From assembly GCA_030407085.1 (NCBI GenBank), contig CM059582.1:4960001-5024000 (forward strand): a DNA stretch of 64,000 bases, read 5' to 3'. The number at the start of each line of letters is the position of its first letter. Positions within the stretch are counted from its first letter, which is position 1. Shown one piece after another: positions 12,480 through 24,789 of the stretch. Under the pieces are notes generated by a model, which saw only the letters and a program-made list of their open reading frames with translations, was not told the DNA's origin and searched no databases. A program made the position numbers and the translations under genes. This DNA is from Trichopria drosophilae (lineage: Eukaryota; Arthropoda; Insecta; Hymenoptera; Diapriidae).

Positions 12480-13290
12480 CTGAGACTGCTTTTCGCGGTT
12501 ATTTAAAGTTCCGACTCCCAGAACTCCCATTTTTGACCCCGTAATTGAAAACAGCGGAAAAAGGTTACACCTGAAATAATATCTTAAAGTTTACTTTCGG
12601 GATCTTACGAAGAGACATTTAAAGTAAAATGACAAATAACTGCCTAGTAGCTATTTGATTTAAATTTCCAGTGGAATAAACATTGTAAGGATTCCTTTCT
12701 AATAAAGATAGATTCGAAAACGACAACAATGTCAACATTGTTGTCCTGGAGACCATTTTTTTAGGTTATTTGAAAGAAAAGTGGTTTTGTCAACGGTACA
12801 CTTTTTTTTACTCTAAATGGTCTTTTTATGTTATGAAAACCATAAGGTCGACGTCACATTTCAATATGCTTGCATCGGTACTAAAAAAAAGTATCCCCAT
12901 AATAAAAGCACGCTGTCTTCAAATAACCTTAAAAACCGATCTGAAGGTCAATAATATTGACAGAGCTCTTATTTTCGAGTTCCACCATCATTAGAAAGGT
13001 ATCATTACAAAGTTTATTTTGCCGGAAAATTGAATTAAAAAGCTATGAAGCAGTAATTGTCTTGCAATTTCCATTCAAAGGGTTTCGAATACGAGGTTTA
13101 AAATAGAATTTCTCATTTAAATAAAAACTCGGACTTTCAAATAACCTTGTAAAGTCGTCTCCAGATCAAAACTAGTTACGGAGTTAGATGTACGCTAATA
13201 TCTCGAACATCTTTAGTCTGAACCATTTTTCCGTACCTGTCTTAGATACAAAGAAATTTATGTGCGTATATTATAATGATCCACCCTGTA
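12480..13290. repeat. Dispersed repeat locus with TTCAAATAACCTT units, ending CACCCTGTATA
   Basis: The word (T)CAAATAACCTT or its complement occurs at about 12763, 12917 and 13138, each next to GACCTTC/AAGGTCA-like words. The block ends at GATCCACCCTGTATACAG (13279), a terminus very common in insect repeats. The same family forms the tandem copies at 21.7-22.27 kb. Small frames across this block (for example 12770-12994) show no domain. Confidence 0.5.
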
Positions 13291-13757
13291 TACAGCTTAC
13301 CTTGTGGCAAAATGTGACAAAACACGAAAATTGTTTATACTGTACACTAAAAAATCACCTGCCAAATTTAACTAGTAGATAGTTAGATAGTTCAGGGGAA
13401 GGTAGTAAAAGGAATTTTCTATAGTCAGGCAAACCGTGTTTCTAATTTTAATTTATAATTTTAATAATATTAATTAATCTGGTAAAAGTTTTAAAGAATT
13501 AGTCAAATTAACTTTTACATTTCATTCGACTAATCCTTAAACAACATTATACGAAATCAACATCTGAACATAAACATATAAAAAACAACATCGGAAGATT
13601 ATCTACCAAAATGTTTTTAGTCGCTAAAATAGGGTAGAAGGTAAAACAATTGAACCGGACTGGCGGAAATCGGTGTATAAAAATTTCAAAGCGTCAATAA
13701 TAAATATATTTTTAAAACATTCGACTAGTATTAATGACACTAACCCATTTTTCGTAG

Positions 13758-13872
13758 GCGCTTTCTTGATTCCGACGAAGTAATCCGCATAGCGGCGCTG
13801 CGAACTTTATGTGCCTCCCACCACAGTGTCGATTCCACGTCTTCCCCTTCCATTCTCGGATCTGTGTGTAAG
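13758..13872 (+). CDS. Isolated candidate internal exon; HEAT-repeat-like, possibly THADA/Trm732-like
   Basis: An excellent intron end precedes it: branch-like CACTAAC, pyrimidine tract, TTTTTCGTAG ending at 13757. A good donor follows, GTAAG|GTAAAG at 13873. In one frame only, all 38 complete codons are open (the first base completes a codon, and the exon exits in phase 0). The peptide contains LDSDEVIRIAALRTLCASHH, then a Ser-rich stretch and SILGSVCK. DEVIRIAALRTLC is the classic amphipathic helix of a HEAT/ARM repeat. The V-R-x-x-A-L-x-x-L-C-x-S pattern followed by Ser/Thr-rich sequence recalls the helical repeats of THADA/Trm732, the partner of the tRNA Nm32 methyltransferase; that name is a guess. 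The segment is much more GC-rich than its flanks. No neighbouring exons of the same kind were found, so it may be an exon in very long introns or a stranded gene fragment. Confidence 0.4.
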
Positions 13873-14249
13873 GTAAAGCGAACTTGGACTAAAGGGAAAG
13901 ATTAGCATACACTGGGGATACAAGGTTCTTAAGACGATACCTAGAGGATTAATTCTTTTGAAGTTCCTCAAAAAGAGCTGTTTTTTGTTATAAAATGATT
14001 ATGTTTGTAAAAATACACGAATGCATAAATGCTAAATATGCTAAATAAAAATCTTATTACTTTTATGCCGCTTTAATTTTTAGACGTGCCAATGAAATTT
14101 TATGTTGATCGTGCGATATTTAAATGCTATTAACCAAATAAAACTTGAAAGTTCTAAAGGCTTTAAAGAACTTTGGAGCATAAACTATGAACACAAGGCA
14201 TCTGAAGGATTAAATTCTCTTAGTGGATATTGAAATAGTTCTATTAAAA

Positions 14250-14720
14250 TACAAAAATTGAAATTTTTACGCACGGCAACGGAATCCATTGAAGCAGATC
14301 GGAATTTCCTGTCGCGTCTATTGGTCCCCGACGGTGTAAAATTCACCCATCGCTGTCGGGCACTCGTACGTGAAATTCCAATCGAGCAAGGCGGGAAAAA
14401 GAAGTTGGGTGCGATAAAACGCCGTGGCAAAGAACGGTCGTTTGTCCACGGAATAAGACGGCGTTTTTGCCGGTCATACGCCCGGATCGTGCGATTACTG
14501 ATGACATTACGTCGTCGTCGTCGCGGGTGCCGTGCACCATGCGCCGCGAAATTCACAGCTGCGGAACCGGATATTACTAACTGAAAATTTTGCGTCTTCA
14601 CTTTTCCAGCCCGCGCAAAGATCACGCGTAATTCACGAGATTGCGAAATGTAACTCTCTGAAACGCCCGAGTAAGCGCGTTTTGTTCAAAAAATAATAAA
14701 TGCTTAACCCAATTTTATAA
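14250..14720. promoter_or_regulatory. GC/CpG-rich island with a short (GTC)n run
   Basis: Long stop-free frames lie on both strands (14258-14584 plus, 14185-14625 minus), but these mirror a local shortage of A/T. The peptides are Arg-rich without motifs, and no good splice pair bounds them. A GTCGTCGTCGTCG run lies at about 14511-14524. I treat it as non-coding regulatory DNA; a coding exon cannot be strictly excluded. Confidence 0.3.
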
Positions 14721-15734
14721 ACTCGCTTTATGAATTCGCGAATTCTCTTCTTAATATTCAGCCGCAATTTTCTTTCCTCGTAATGCTCGAATGAAAAAAT
14801 TTTCTACCCTCGTTATTCTTGATATTAAAATATAATGTAATAAAGCTCGTTTTTAATATTTCGGTAAAACGTAGAAAATTTTAATAAACGTACCGTATCG
14901 ATCGCCAACTATGTGTTATAGTATGTACCAGTAATATACCTTTTTAGACTTTTATTAAATATTTTCAAAACCTCATTCGTATTTCGTATGAACTATCTTA
15001 ATGTTTACAAGAAAATGTTTATTATACTACTTGCGATGTGCTGAATTTTATCAAAAGTTTCTGTACAAGATCACATCGCACCTATTATGAATTTTCCAGA
15101 TTTCACTGTTTGTTGTTGAGTGAAGTAGTATATGAACCATTCCTTCCCTATTTGGACATCCTTTTGAAAACCGAAAAATTATTTTCCGATGGATTATAAA
15201 TATTGCTGTATTTTTTAAAATGTTGTTTCCAATTGTTAAAAATAACAACAATCATGAAAACTATAATGGACTCCAACAGAATGTCTTACTGGACGAAATC
15301 TTAAAAAATACCACAAAATAAATGTTCTAAGACAATTCAATATACTTTTTCGAATTTGTTGAAACTATCTCTCGAGCAAAATCTTGGACTACATTTCTTT
15401 AAATATTCATTGTTATGAAAAGTATCATTCTTTTTCAGGACGTAATTTTGATGGATGAAAAGGAGTGAAAACCTTAGGGGGTTTTAAATTAAAATTAGGG
15501 GTGATCATTGACTCTTGACTCTACTGCACAAAATTGCCAAAAAGGTATGGATAATTCAACATTTTTTTTAACATCGACTTTTCAGGCATGCTTACCAACT
15601 GAAATACCGGAAATCGAGGAATTTTACAATGAATCACTTTCAATTATAATAGACTTCCTACGTGCCGCTTCTGTATTCAAAAGTTTAATAAGTTTTTTTG
15701 TTCACTTTTTTTTAAACGGGGCTATAGCCAGACT

Positions 15735-16730
15735 CCAACTGGGCTAACCTACTTATATTTGGGATCCGACCGCCTGGTCGGGATCCGGTATGCTTTCAAA
15801 TTTTCGAAATTCACGCAGCCATAATTAGATATAATTATAAGATATATAACAGAATATTCTTTATATATATATACTAATTAGTAAACCATATATTTATAAT
15901 GCTTTACTTATTCGGTAGATTGAATGTGAGTAATCGATTACCCGACTTGAACAAACTGACAGAAATAATATCTTTTGTATTATGCAGAGTAATAATAAAT
16001 GTAATAATACCAATAGTGTCTTTATTGTATCCAAAAATGATGCTCAAATGACGAGACATATAGCAAAAAGCTGTTTTACAGAGTGACTCAATGTGTACAG
16101 TTCGGTACTTACTTTTAGTCTCAACAAATTATATGAAAGGTTTATTGTAGTTTAAATAATATAAATAAATACATATATAGTACATTACAAATGCATAAAT
16201 GATCAGGTACGTCCAAATTACTTAAATATCAAAAGAGTAGTCACTTATTGTTGGCTGATGAGATACCATTCAAAAGAGTACAAAAAAGTGTTTGTGGTGT
16301 ACAGATGAGATTTTTTGGTTAGATGGAGAGAGTTAATCACAATAAATTTTGCACCTTTCAAAAAGAGCAATTTGCGGCGACTGATGTATCGTGTCGAAAG
16401 GAACAGTAACACTAATTTCTATAATTGCAACAAAACAACGTCGCACTTTCACCTAGCGGCAATAAATACCATTAACGAGTAGGCGTAATTGAATTCGGGA
16501 TTTGTCCTGGTTACTGGCCTAGTTTTAATCGGATAAAGCCGGTTGAAAAAGGGCCAGAAAACTATGTGTTCGGATCACAGACTAAGTAATAATCGGAGCC
16601 CAATTACTTTACCCTGATTGTATTTAGGATCTAATCGGGATACTTGACCGGGCTAATCTGGCTGGAACCCAGATGGACTCCTTTCTATTTGTGCCAAATT
16701 GGGCCTGATCGGGCTAATTATATATACACG
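15735..16730. repeat. Unclassified repeat region with CGGGCTAAT and GGATCCG/GGAACCC words
   Basis: GGGCTAAC at 15741 and CGGGCTAAT at about 16650 and 16709 recur next to GC-rich words (GGATCCGACC...GGTCGGGATCC, an interrupted palindrome at 15762-15786; GGCTGGAACCCAGATGGA at about 16660). Between them (15800-16480) the DNA is plain AT-rich. The ends look like parts of one degraded element, but I cannot name a family. Frames here have no domain. Confidence 0.3.
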
Positions 16731-16783
16731 AGGTGTTAAATTACAAAAATTGTATTTGCAATAGTATTCCAAAAATAACATAT

Positions 16784-16817
16784 CGAAAGGTATCAAGTTT
16801 CGAAAGGTATCAAGTTT
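16784..16817. repeat. 17-bp perfect tandem duplication
   Basis: CGAAAGGTATCAAGTTT occurs twice in succession (16784-16800 and 16801-16817), followed by the start of a third copy (CGAAAC). Confidence 0.85.
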
Positions 16818-18406
16818 CGAAACATAACTGATAAAATATGGTAATGAATGGTGCGGTACCGACTCCATCTAATAGATGGTGCGGAGCTTATTAATTTACC
16901 CTTATAATAGATAAAACAAATTATTGGGGTTAATGTTATTATGCCTTGTCCCGAAATCATTAAGCAAAATATATAAAAAATTAAGAAACTTTCGGTCTCC
17001 TTTTGCAAACAAGCTATTCCGTGATACATTAATAAGTCGACAGTATACCGTACAGTATAATTTATTTTTCGGTTCATTAATTTTTGTTAATGTTACGCGG
17101 TCAGATATGGCATTTTCGGACTTTTTACATTTCGGATATGTTACTTTCAGAATTTCGAACCCTGGTCTTGAATCGAACATCAACAATCAATTATAATATA
17201 AATATTAGAAAATATCGCTGAACAACAATAAACATTAATTTAAACAAATATTACTTTTATGTATAAATATTACATATATAATAAATTCTACAAATAACTG
17301 ATTTGTTGAAATGCAAGCATATTTATGCCATTTACTATTCTTATTTATTAACCTTTCACATGTAAAAATGTGTATTTTTTTCTTTGAAAAGTAGGTTGCA
17401 TTCTAAGTTATCTAATTGTAATACTAGTTTTAAATGTGTTATTAAAGGTTTGGAACGTGTGTGAGGAGAGGACACTTAATGTATGCTTTATCCTATATGT
17501 ATTAAAAGGCAACATCACCTGAAATTGAACGCATGTCATTTAACTAATTATAGTTTACATTTATAATAACAATATGTAAAATATTTCATTGTATTTCATG
17601 GAAAACCTTATTATTTCTTGTCTGGGGTTTTACCTTAATGTTATCTTTTTGTACCACTGCGGGAGCAGTTAACTTAATATTACAGAATTAGTGTCTTAAT
17701 AAAATCACTTATCTCGTCATTTTTAACATTCTTTTCAGATTATTCGTACGAGTTTTACAAGTTTAGTCATAGATAATTGCGTATATAATTACTCATCAGA
17801 CTTCGTACTTCTAGAGATTATTAAATTTTTATAAACAATTAACACTAATTAATAATGCCCACTAGATTCTGCTGAAGATATTTTCAAAACGTAATCTACG
17901 ATTACTAACATTTGGAAACAAGATCGAAGAAATTATATTAATCTGTGTTATTATTAAAAGACTTCATAAAGAAATAAAACTTAGGAACAATAATTTAATT
18001 ACTTACATGAACAAACAGGTTCCTCTACTTTTTGTTATTCCTTCACTTTGACATTAAATACTTTTGGATTTTTTTTATTGTTAATATTTTGAAGATGACT
18101 TTTATTATTTATTATTAATATTTTATTATTAGGCCTACATAGACGTAATTAAAGACTTCCAACCCGTTAACCATGCATGACACACGTATCAACCTTTGTG
18201 TTGAGTACACGTTGGAAGCCCGTCTGACTAGATCATCTGTACCTACTGGACACCGTAGCGGGGAAAGCAATTATTAAAAAAACTAATAATAAAATTACAC
18301 ATTTATATTTGCATTTCCCCCGCCTATTTGTTGAAACTGGTAATTAAACAAGTTTACTATAATAAAATAAATTCCCTACCAATTTTGAATCCTGATTTTG
18401 ATATAG

Positions 18407-18453
18407 ACAAGGCGGCGAGACGCGATGAAAGAATTCCAGGTTGCAAAAGTAAG
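18407..18453 (+). CDS. Candidate 47-nt micro-exon
   Basis: The acceptor TTTTGATATAG ends at 18406 and a strong donor AAG|GTGAGT begins at 18454. The enclosed 47 bases are GC-rich in an AT-rich setting. They read, in the frame that is also open on both sides, as KAARRDERIPGCKSK. An alternative frame gives an ATG at 18425 (MKEFQVAKVR). No upstream or downstream partner exon was recognised. The evidence is splice motifs and a local composition shift only. Confidence 0.2.
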
Positions 18454-20599
18454 GTGAGTTTAGTGGTGGGACATTATCAGCTCATGCATTTATTTGGCCT
18501 ATATGGGAGCATGGTATCTTTTGTCTATGATTCAATAATTCTTCGGATCAAAATGTATGAAACAAGTCCTGACCAACAAATAAACAAGAAAGACATTACC
18601 TTTTGCGACATAACTTATTTACTCGGAAAATAGCTGCAATTTAATGCTTGAACGTTTTAGAGGTGCATTGTTATAAATTTTTACTCAGATCTTGTTAAAA
18701 AGTCAAAATAATAGATCACAGATAAAGATGGGACACCAGAATAACAAAATTTATGTCATCGAGGTCAAACTGGGTGAAAGTACATGGGGATTTTCGGAAT
18801 CACTGATTCCAACATGCCTTCATAATTGAACATTCAAGATGTCGATTGGAGAACATGGATTAATGACAATAATTATATAAATTAAGGTTTTTGGAAAAAA
18901 GCAGCCCTATCATACACTGATAGAATGGTGTAGCTATGAGGATCAAAAGTGTAATCGAGTTTTTTATACTATGAACCTGAGGGTTAGACTTTTTAGAGTT
19001 GAGAGAAGAACATACTACATCTGATTATCGCAACTATAATACTAATCTAACGGTGCACATAAACTTTGAAACGAAAACAATCATTTAATATCTGCAGATA
19101 TTGTAGTGAATGAATAAAAATTAGATAATGAAAATCTTCTAAAACTTTTCTTTTAAAATGTAAGATAAATATACTTTTGTGTCAAAGTTTACGCATGGAA
19201 AAGAATGAACGAAAACTGACAATTTGCATAAGTTGAGTCTTCAACTCCCCCTGTTGTAAAGATGTTCAGTTAAAAACTTGTATGCTACTGAAAATTTAGA
19301 ATAAAATCAATATTGTCTGCTTTTTGTGTGCAATAACATCTTGAAAAAGTGCATATTGTTTTAATTTCAAAATTTATGTACAATCCAGCTGTATTTTTAA
19401 TTTTGATGAGCGTATAACTTCATCTATATAAAGTAATCTATATTTCAATCTTCTTTATTAATGTTATGGAATTATAATAAGGTTATGGCTGGAACTTTCC
19501 TAAGTTATCGATTTTTATAAAGGCCGTTTCCAGGATTTAATTATTAATCGTCATTGAATTAATACATTCTCTTGTTTTAACTTCCCATGAATATAAAATT
19601 ATAAAAAATAGCCTGTCAATCCAGTAAATACTACTGCGAATTTTTCAAATATTGTGTAGAAATAGGTGTTACCATGTGATATATGAGGAAAGGATTACTA
19701 TTGCAATCTTCAGTGACATTCATTCCCAGATATTACAACACTCTAAATATCTTGCATGATCTAGAGTTTTCTGAGGTTTTCTGTCCTACATCATCACATT
19801 AAAAGTATAGGTGGCGATAAACAATAGATGTTACAACAGAACCAGTACATGATTGTGCTGTAATATTAATTCACTATAAGATAGTAAAAAAAATATTTTA
19901 TATTTTAAGGAGAATTCAAACTGGAAGTTCGTAATGTAACAAGGTCTACTATTTATATAGGAAAAGATATAAAAATAAAGAGGAATTTATTATTAAATTT
20001 GTTGAATAATTGTGTATATCAAGTGAAAATTATATTCCTTGATGGAAATTGTACGTTGCATACTTTCTATAATTGCAGATAAGGTTTGGCTACCTATTAG
20101 CAACAATTTCCAATAATAATTTCCAGATAAAAAGATCGTCTGGTTAAAGTGGCATTTTAATAAGAGAATGAGCAATAACTATTTCTTGTTATTTTAGTGA
20201 TCACACACCAACAATGACGCCTGATAAAGCATGTCCTATTCTTTATCAAAGGCCCAGTCTGCTTGGTAAAGTATCCCTTATCACTGCTGGATCAGGCCCT
20301 GATGCATATTCAGCCATCTTAAAGATATCTCTGATCGTAGACCTGACTTAATGTTTAACTGATTTTCCTGTGGCTTCTTTTCATGATTAGATAAACATCC
20401 TAAATCATTTCTGGAATTAAGATCAGTTAAAATGATCTACCACCAGCTTCATCCATGACCACAGCAAGGTATTTCATTTGTGTCAAATAACAAAGGTCAA
20501 CATGGTTTCGTTGTTGGGAAGCTGTGGGTCATATCCGACGTAATTTTGACCGTAGAATCAGAATCTAATGTTAGAAGTGGATACTTGTCGATAACATTC

Positions 20600-21110
20600 A
20601 TTAGTTTCGCATTTTAGCCCAACCCCAGTCGGTCTGATTGAGCGATCTCCTGACCCCCAATTTCCTAAAATGCGAATAACGTAGCGTCGTTGTGAACCGG
20701 AACACAGCTACATACAAATATCGGGAAAAATAGGTTACGCCCAAAAAAAAAAGAGCGGGAAAGACTAACGCGACTTCCGTGGCTTTACCAAAATTGAAAA
20801 TTCCCCAAAACACTTTGTCCTCTCGCGCAAGAGGGAGGAGCTTCCCGTTTCTTTATTGTTATTTCAAACGCACCGGTCGCCCAGTTGGCGCCGAAGCATC
20901 GATTGCAGTTGGCGCCGACTCATTTTTCACTCTTCTCCGTGGATTTTTGGCACACTAACGGCCACACCGCTGCTCCCCGCGGAAGTCGACTAACGGTGGG
21001 TATCCTCCTCTAACGAAAAAAGAAGCGATTTTTAGCGTGCAAGTAAGAGAGAGATGAAAAAAGGGCCGAACGAATTAAACGCGCTGGAAAAGGGAAGTTG
21101 AGCACTCTCG
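20600..21110. promoter_or_regulatory. CpG-rich island with duplicated GGCGCC palindrome
   Basis: Unique GC- and CpG-rich DNA in an AT-rich setting. CAGTTGGCGCCGA occurs twice, at 20882-20894 and 20906-20918, exactly 24 bases apart, with ATCGATTG between. TTGGCGCC is a palindrome close to the E2F/DP site. No start codon with a good donor was seen nearby on either strand, so it reads as an enhancer or promoter of a gene outside view. Inferred from composition and motif pairing. Confidence 0.35.
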
Positions 21111-21724
21111 TTTCTAAAAGCTAAAGCATCGCTTAAAGAAGTGCAGGAAAAGGTCGGTGTCGTATCTCTTACCATTGCGAGTGGCCGCCGTAGACCTTCG
21201 TGAACCTATAAGTTTCGAACGTTCGGGACCAGGAGGTATATAATCTAGGAGCAACCTAAAATACGGTTTACGAGATATCTCTAGAATTTCATTTATTTTC
21301 ACCGCTGTGATAATATAATTGCGAAATCGTCTGAAATATATATTTATAGGGTGAATAGTAAAAGTTGTAGCAGCGGTTTCGCTTATTTTGGCATAAGATA
21401 GATAGAGAGGCCTCTTAGTCAATCGTACAAAACAGGAATACATTAAACTTAAATGTACATTAGAAGTATAGAAAGTAATATTAGATCTATTATCGATATA
21501 AGTGTATTATGCAAATAGTATTGAAAATGATCTAAATGTCAACGTGTTCTCGGTTTACATAGAGAAAAGTGCTTTTTACCGCTGTTAGAATTCTGATTCT
21601 AATAGAATGACTGTCGAAAGACAATCTTTTGATAGGTTTTACTTTTTCGACCGTTTTATAGATTAATATATTCTTAAATAGTGCTGGTTTTTTTTCGGTC
21701 ACATACTCCCGGTGAGATATTTCG

Positions 21725-22265
21725 CCGTTCCAGGACTTTTAAGTTTCACTTTGAAACGACCTTGACCAAAATATCGATCATATCATATTCGGACGTAAAA
21801 TTTCCCGCTCTTTCCGAATCCATGAAAAAAAAATAGGGGTTCCCATTTAAAAAAAGAAACTTGACCTTGAAATAACCTTCAAGGTCAATTTCACTGGTAC
21901 CATTAAATAGCCAGTGAGAACTCCTTCAACTTTTGTATGTAACACAATCCCCGAAAATGCACTCCCGCTGAGTTAATTCACAATTCCCAGAGCTTTAAGT
22001 TTGACCTTGAAATTGCCGGAAAAATCTACCATATCATATTCGGACTTAAAATTTCCCGCTCTTTCTGAATCCATGAAAAAAAATATGTGTTCCCATAAGA
22101 AAAAAAGACGATGATGACCTTCAAATGACTTTGAAAATGGTCGTCAAGATTAAAATAGAGGTCACCATCATTTGGCCCCCTTTCAACCATACAACTTTTA
22201 TCTGAAATTTTTCTCGGGCAACGCTTACTTATTGAGATATTATAAGTCAAAATGGGTCACCCTGC
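21725..22265. repeat. Tandem repeat, two ~250-bp units of the AAATAACCTT / CACCCTG family
   Basis: The two units align as ACTTTTAAGTTTCACTTTGA (21737) with GCTTTAAGTTTGACCTTGA (21986), and as ATATCATATTCGGACGTAAA (21780) with ATATCATATTCGGACTTAAA (22030). Both continue ATTTCCCGCTCTTTC(C/T)GAA and ATCCATGAAAAAAAA. The first unit has the palindromic TTGACCTTGAAATAACCTT then CAAGGTCAA. The locus ends GGGTCACCCTGCA at about 22264, 100 bases before the Penelope relic. Confidence 0.7.
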
Positions 22266-22374
22266 ATATAATTGAAAATTTGAGTTTAATAAAGAATAAA
22301 AAATTAGAGGAAAAGGAAAAAAACAGACAAGGATTAATGATTTGGAGGTTTTTTTTGTAATATAAATGAAAATC

Positions 22375-23560
22375 TAGCAACGTTTCGACTCAAATATGAG
22401 TCTTCCTCAAGGCTATGTAAGAAACCGGTGTTAATTACTTCGTATTTATACTAATTTAGGGGATATGAAGGTATGTATTGGTGGTATCGTACTAAGAATA
22501 AAGGAACCGTTGACAAACTATGTATGAATTTAGGGAATAAAATGGGATTCATTGCAGAAAGGAATGGTACGCTTCCGGTAGCTTTGATGTTTCGAACCGG
22601 ATGTTGACGGTTGTTCTCTTTTTTTATAAAATAATTTTCAAGATGACCTCTTTTTGTTGGGTATTTTTCTTTTACAAGGATTGTGGTGTTGTCATAATCA
22701 AAATCGTGTCGTTTCAAGCCTGTGGTCGGTTAGACCTGTAAACTGTTCCGAGTTTTTTGCAAAAATATTCCTCTTGTGTTCATTTATTCGTGTTTTTAGA
22801 GGCCTGTACGTCTGTCCGATATAAGATTTGATACACTGAAAACAAGGAATTTTATACACAACTACACTTTGTTTTTCATGGGAAGTCTATCTTTTCGTGG
22901 TTTAATTTATGCATTATTGGTTTTAAAAGGTGTTGAAAATATCCTTATATTTTGATTTTTGAAATTTTTAACTATGTTCTCTGAAAGCCCTTTTATATAC
23001 GGGCAACTTATGGTTTTTATTATGTTTTCATTAATACCTTTGTTTAAATTGTTGTGGTTTGTTGAATTTATCAAATTTAGACGTTTTCTGATACTTTGGT
23101 CAATTAATAAGGGGTAATAATAGGTGAAATTTAGAAGAGGACAGTTTTATTGCACGGTCGATTAAACTATATATCATTCCGACTTTTTTTGAGACATGGG
23201 GTGGATTGATTCGTAGTGAATATATTCCCTGACCAAGACTCTTTATGAAACCAATTGAGTTTCAGACTCCCATTGTCTTGAATGAATATTTTGACATCCA
23301 GATAATTTATTTGTTTGTTTTGTTCAATTTCTGACGTAAATTATTTCAGTCTGTTTTGAAAATCAAAATGATCGAATTCTTTTTGACAATCTTTTACATA
23401 TGAGGACAGTAATACTTGTTTGAACGGTTATAAAATTTCTTTTACGAACGAACAGACATCTGTTTTATAACTTGTAAAGACACTTTTTTCAATATGGTTT
23501 TATTCTGATAACAACTATATTACTATGAAAGGCTCCTCTCGGAATTTGGAGAGATATCAC
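22375..23560 (-). pseudogene. Decayed Penelope-like retroelement (RT 3' part, GIY-YIG endonuclease, 3' end)
   Basis: On the minus strand the remains appear in the order expected for a Penelope-like element. First (about 23290-23190) is an RT C-terminal segment with QDNGSLKLNWFHKESWSG. Next (about 23030-22940) is CPYIKGLSENIVKNFKNQ. Then (22870-22735) is the GIY-YIG nuclease core with VVYKIPCFQCIKSYIGQTYR and RINEHKRN. Last (22717-22451) is the nuclease C-terminal part beginning KRHDFDYDNTTILVKEKYPT and running about 88 codons to a stop. Stops and at least two frameshifts separate the pieces, so it is inactive. The 3' flank (22380-22425) holds a small hairpin with GAGGAAGACTCATA and TGAGTCGAAACGTTG, typical of the ends of these elements. 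The RT catalytic region beyond about 23450 is eroded. Penelope-like elements encode a reverse transcriptase fused to a GIY-YIG nuclease; the YIGQT and R..EH motifs make the family call firm. Confidence 0.85.
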
Positions 23561-24630
23561 ACCTTACCAAATCGTCATTGAGTAGAAAATTATACAAATT
23601 AACTTCAAATATATTGCACAGCATTTAAGTTTGGATGGAACGTACGGTATCCTAACAAATATTTTAGTGAGTGAGTTACATTAAGCTTTAGTTCAAGAAC
23701 AAGGAATAGATAATATGAATCACCCCAAATGTATTTACGATACAAATTATTCGTAATTAAATTACCGTACAGATTTCTTGGAAGCCAAAAAATTTGGCAT
23801 CTAAATGACCCATTAAAACAAGGTCTATGGCTAGCTCTACAAAGTCATCCCAGTTGAAGGGAATCATTTCTTACATGGTCATACTTTCTAAGGCCCAATA
23901 TCAATACGTGTTGTTACAAGTGGCATTAATTTTTTCTTTGAATGTTAGGATTATGTTAAGATCAAAGCGATTACTTATCAAATGTGGAGGTAATTTCAAA
24001 GTCAGTTTTGATGAATTTCAGATCATGTAAATGGATCAAATTGAGCGGCATCGAGAAAGTCACCAAAACTACGGTTCGCGATACTTGAACTCGAAAAGGT
24101 CTCCAGAATCACTTATTTGTTTCCGTGTATATCAAAGATCAGCAACATTTTTAAGTAAATATTGACGGATTCTGGACTTTATTCCCCCGTGAAAATTTCA
24201 CCTAGAGAAAAATGGCAATAGTTGCAGAACTGCACTATGTGTCTACCTCTAGGTCAGTTTCGTTGAGCGCATCGGGAGGGCTGTTTTGATTTAATCAGTG
24301 ATAAAATATGTTCGTTGCATAATGTTACCTTTTACTCATACAAAAAGTATTTAGACGTCAAAGTCTAAAATTTATATTTTAAAATAAAAAGGTAACTTTT
24401 AGTATAGTAAAAATTGGTGTACATTTTTTTTTAGCTAAAACAACACGATTTATGAAAAAACAGCATAACTCGTCTTAACGAAGATATTTACTAATAATTT
24501 ATTAATTTCTATGAATATTTTTTTAAATTATATCGCTAAGATTTGCTTCAGAAAAACGGTATAAAGTACTTTTTAATTTTCTACTACTTTTGTCTCTCAA
24601 ATTTACTAGTTCAAGATACCAATAAAGAAG

Positions 24631-24780
24631 AATGCCCAAACTTCATTTAACATTCATAAAAAGAGCCTAACTTGATTTAATGTTTGTAACAAGAACCTAA
24701 TTTTATTAAGTATTGGTGCGAAGAACAAAACTTCTCTAAATACTTATAAAAAAAATCAAATTTTGCTGAATGCTCATGAA
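24631..24780. repeat. Diverged 30-bp minisatellite, five units
   Basis: Five successive 30-base blocks (starting 24631, 24661, 24691, 24721 and 24751) share the form AA(G/T)NNCC(A/T)AA + CTTNATTTAA + TATTNATAAA with no length change. A 30-base unit keeps reading frame (10 codons), and one frame has a single stop in the first two units. The sequence is AT-rich and no protein match is recognised. Confidence 0.6.
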
Positions 24781-24789
24781 AAACTGGTT

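Noticed and set aside
14185..14625. 146-codon minus-strand open frame
   Set aside because: GC-rich DNA lowers stop frequency, the overlapping plus frame is also long, and the peptide is Arg-rich with no domain or splice context.
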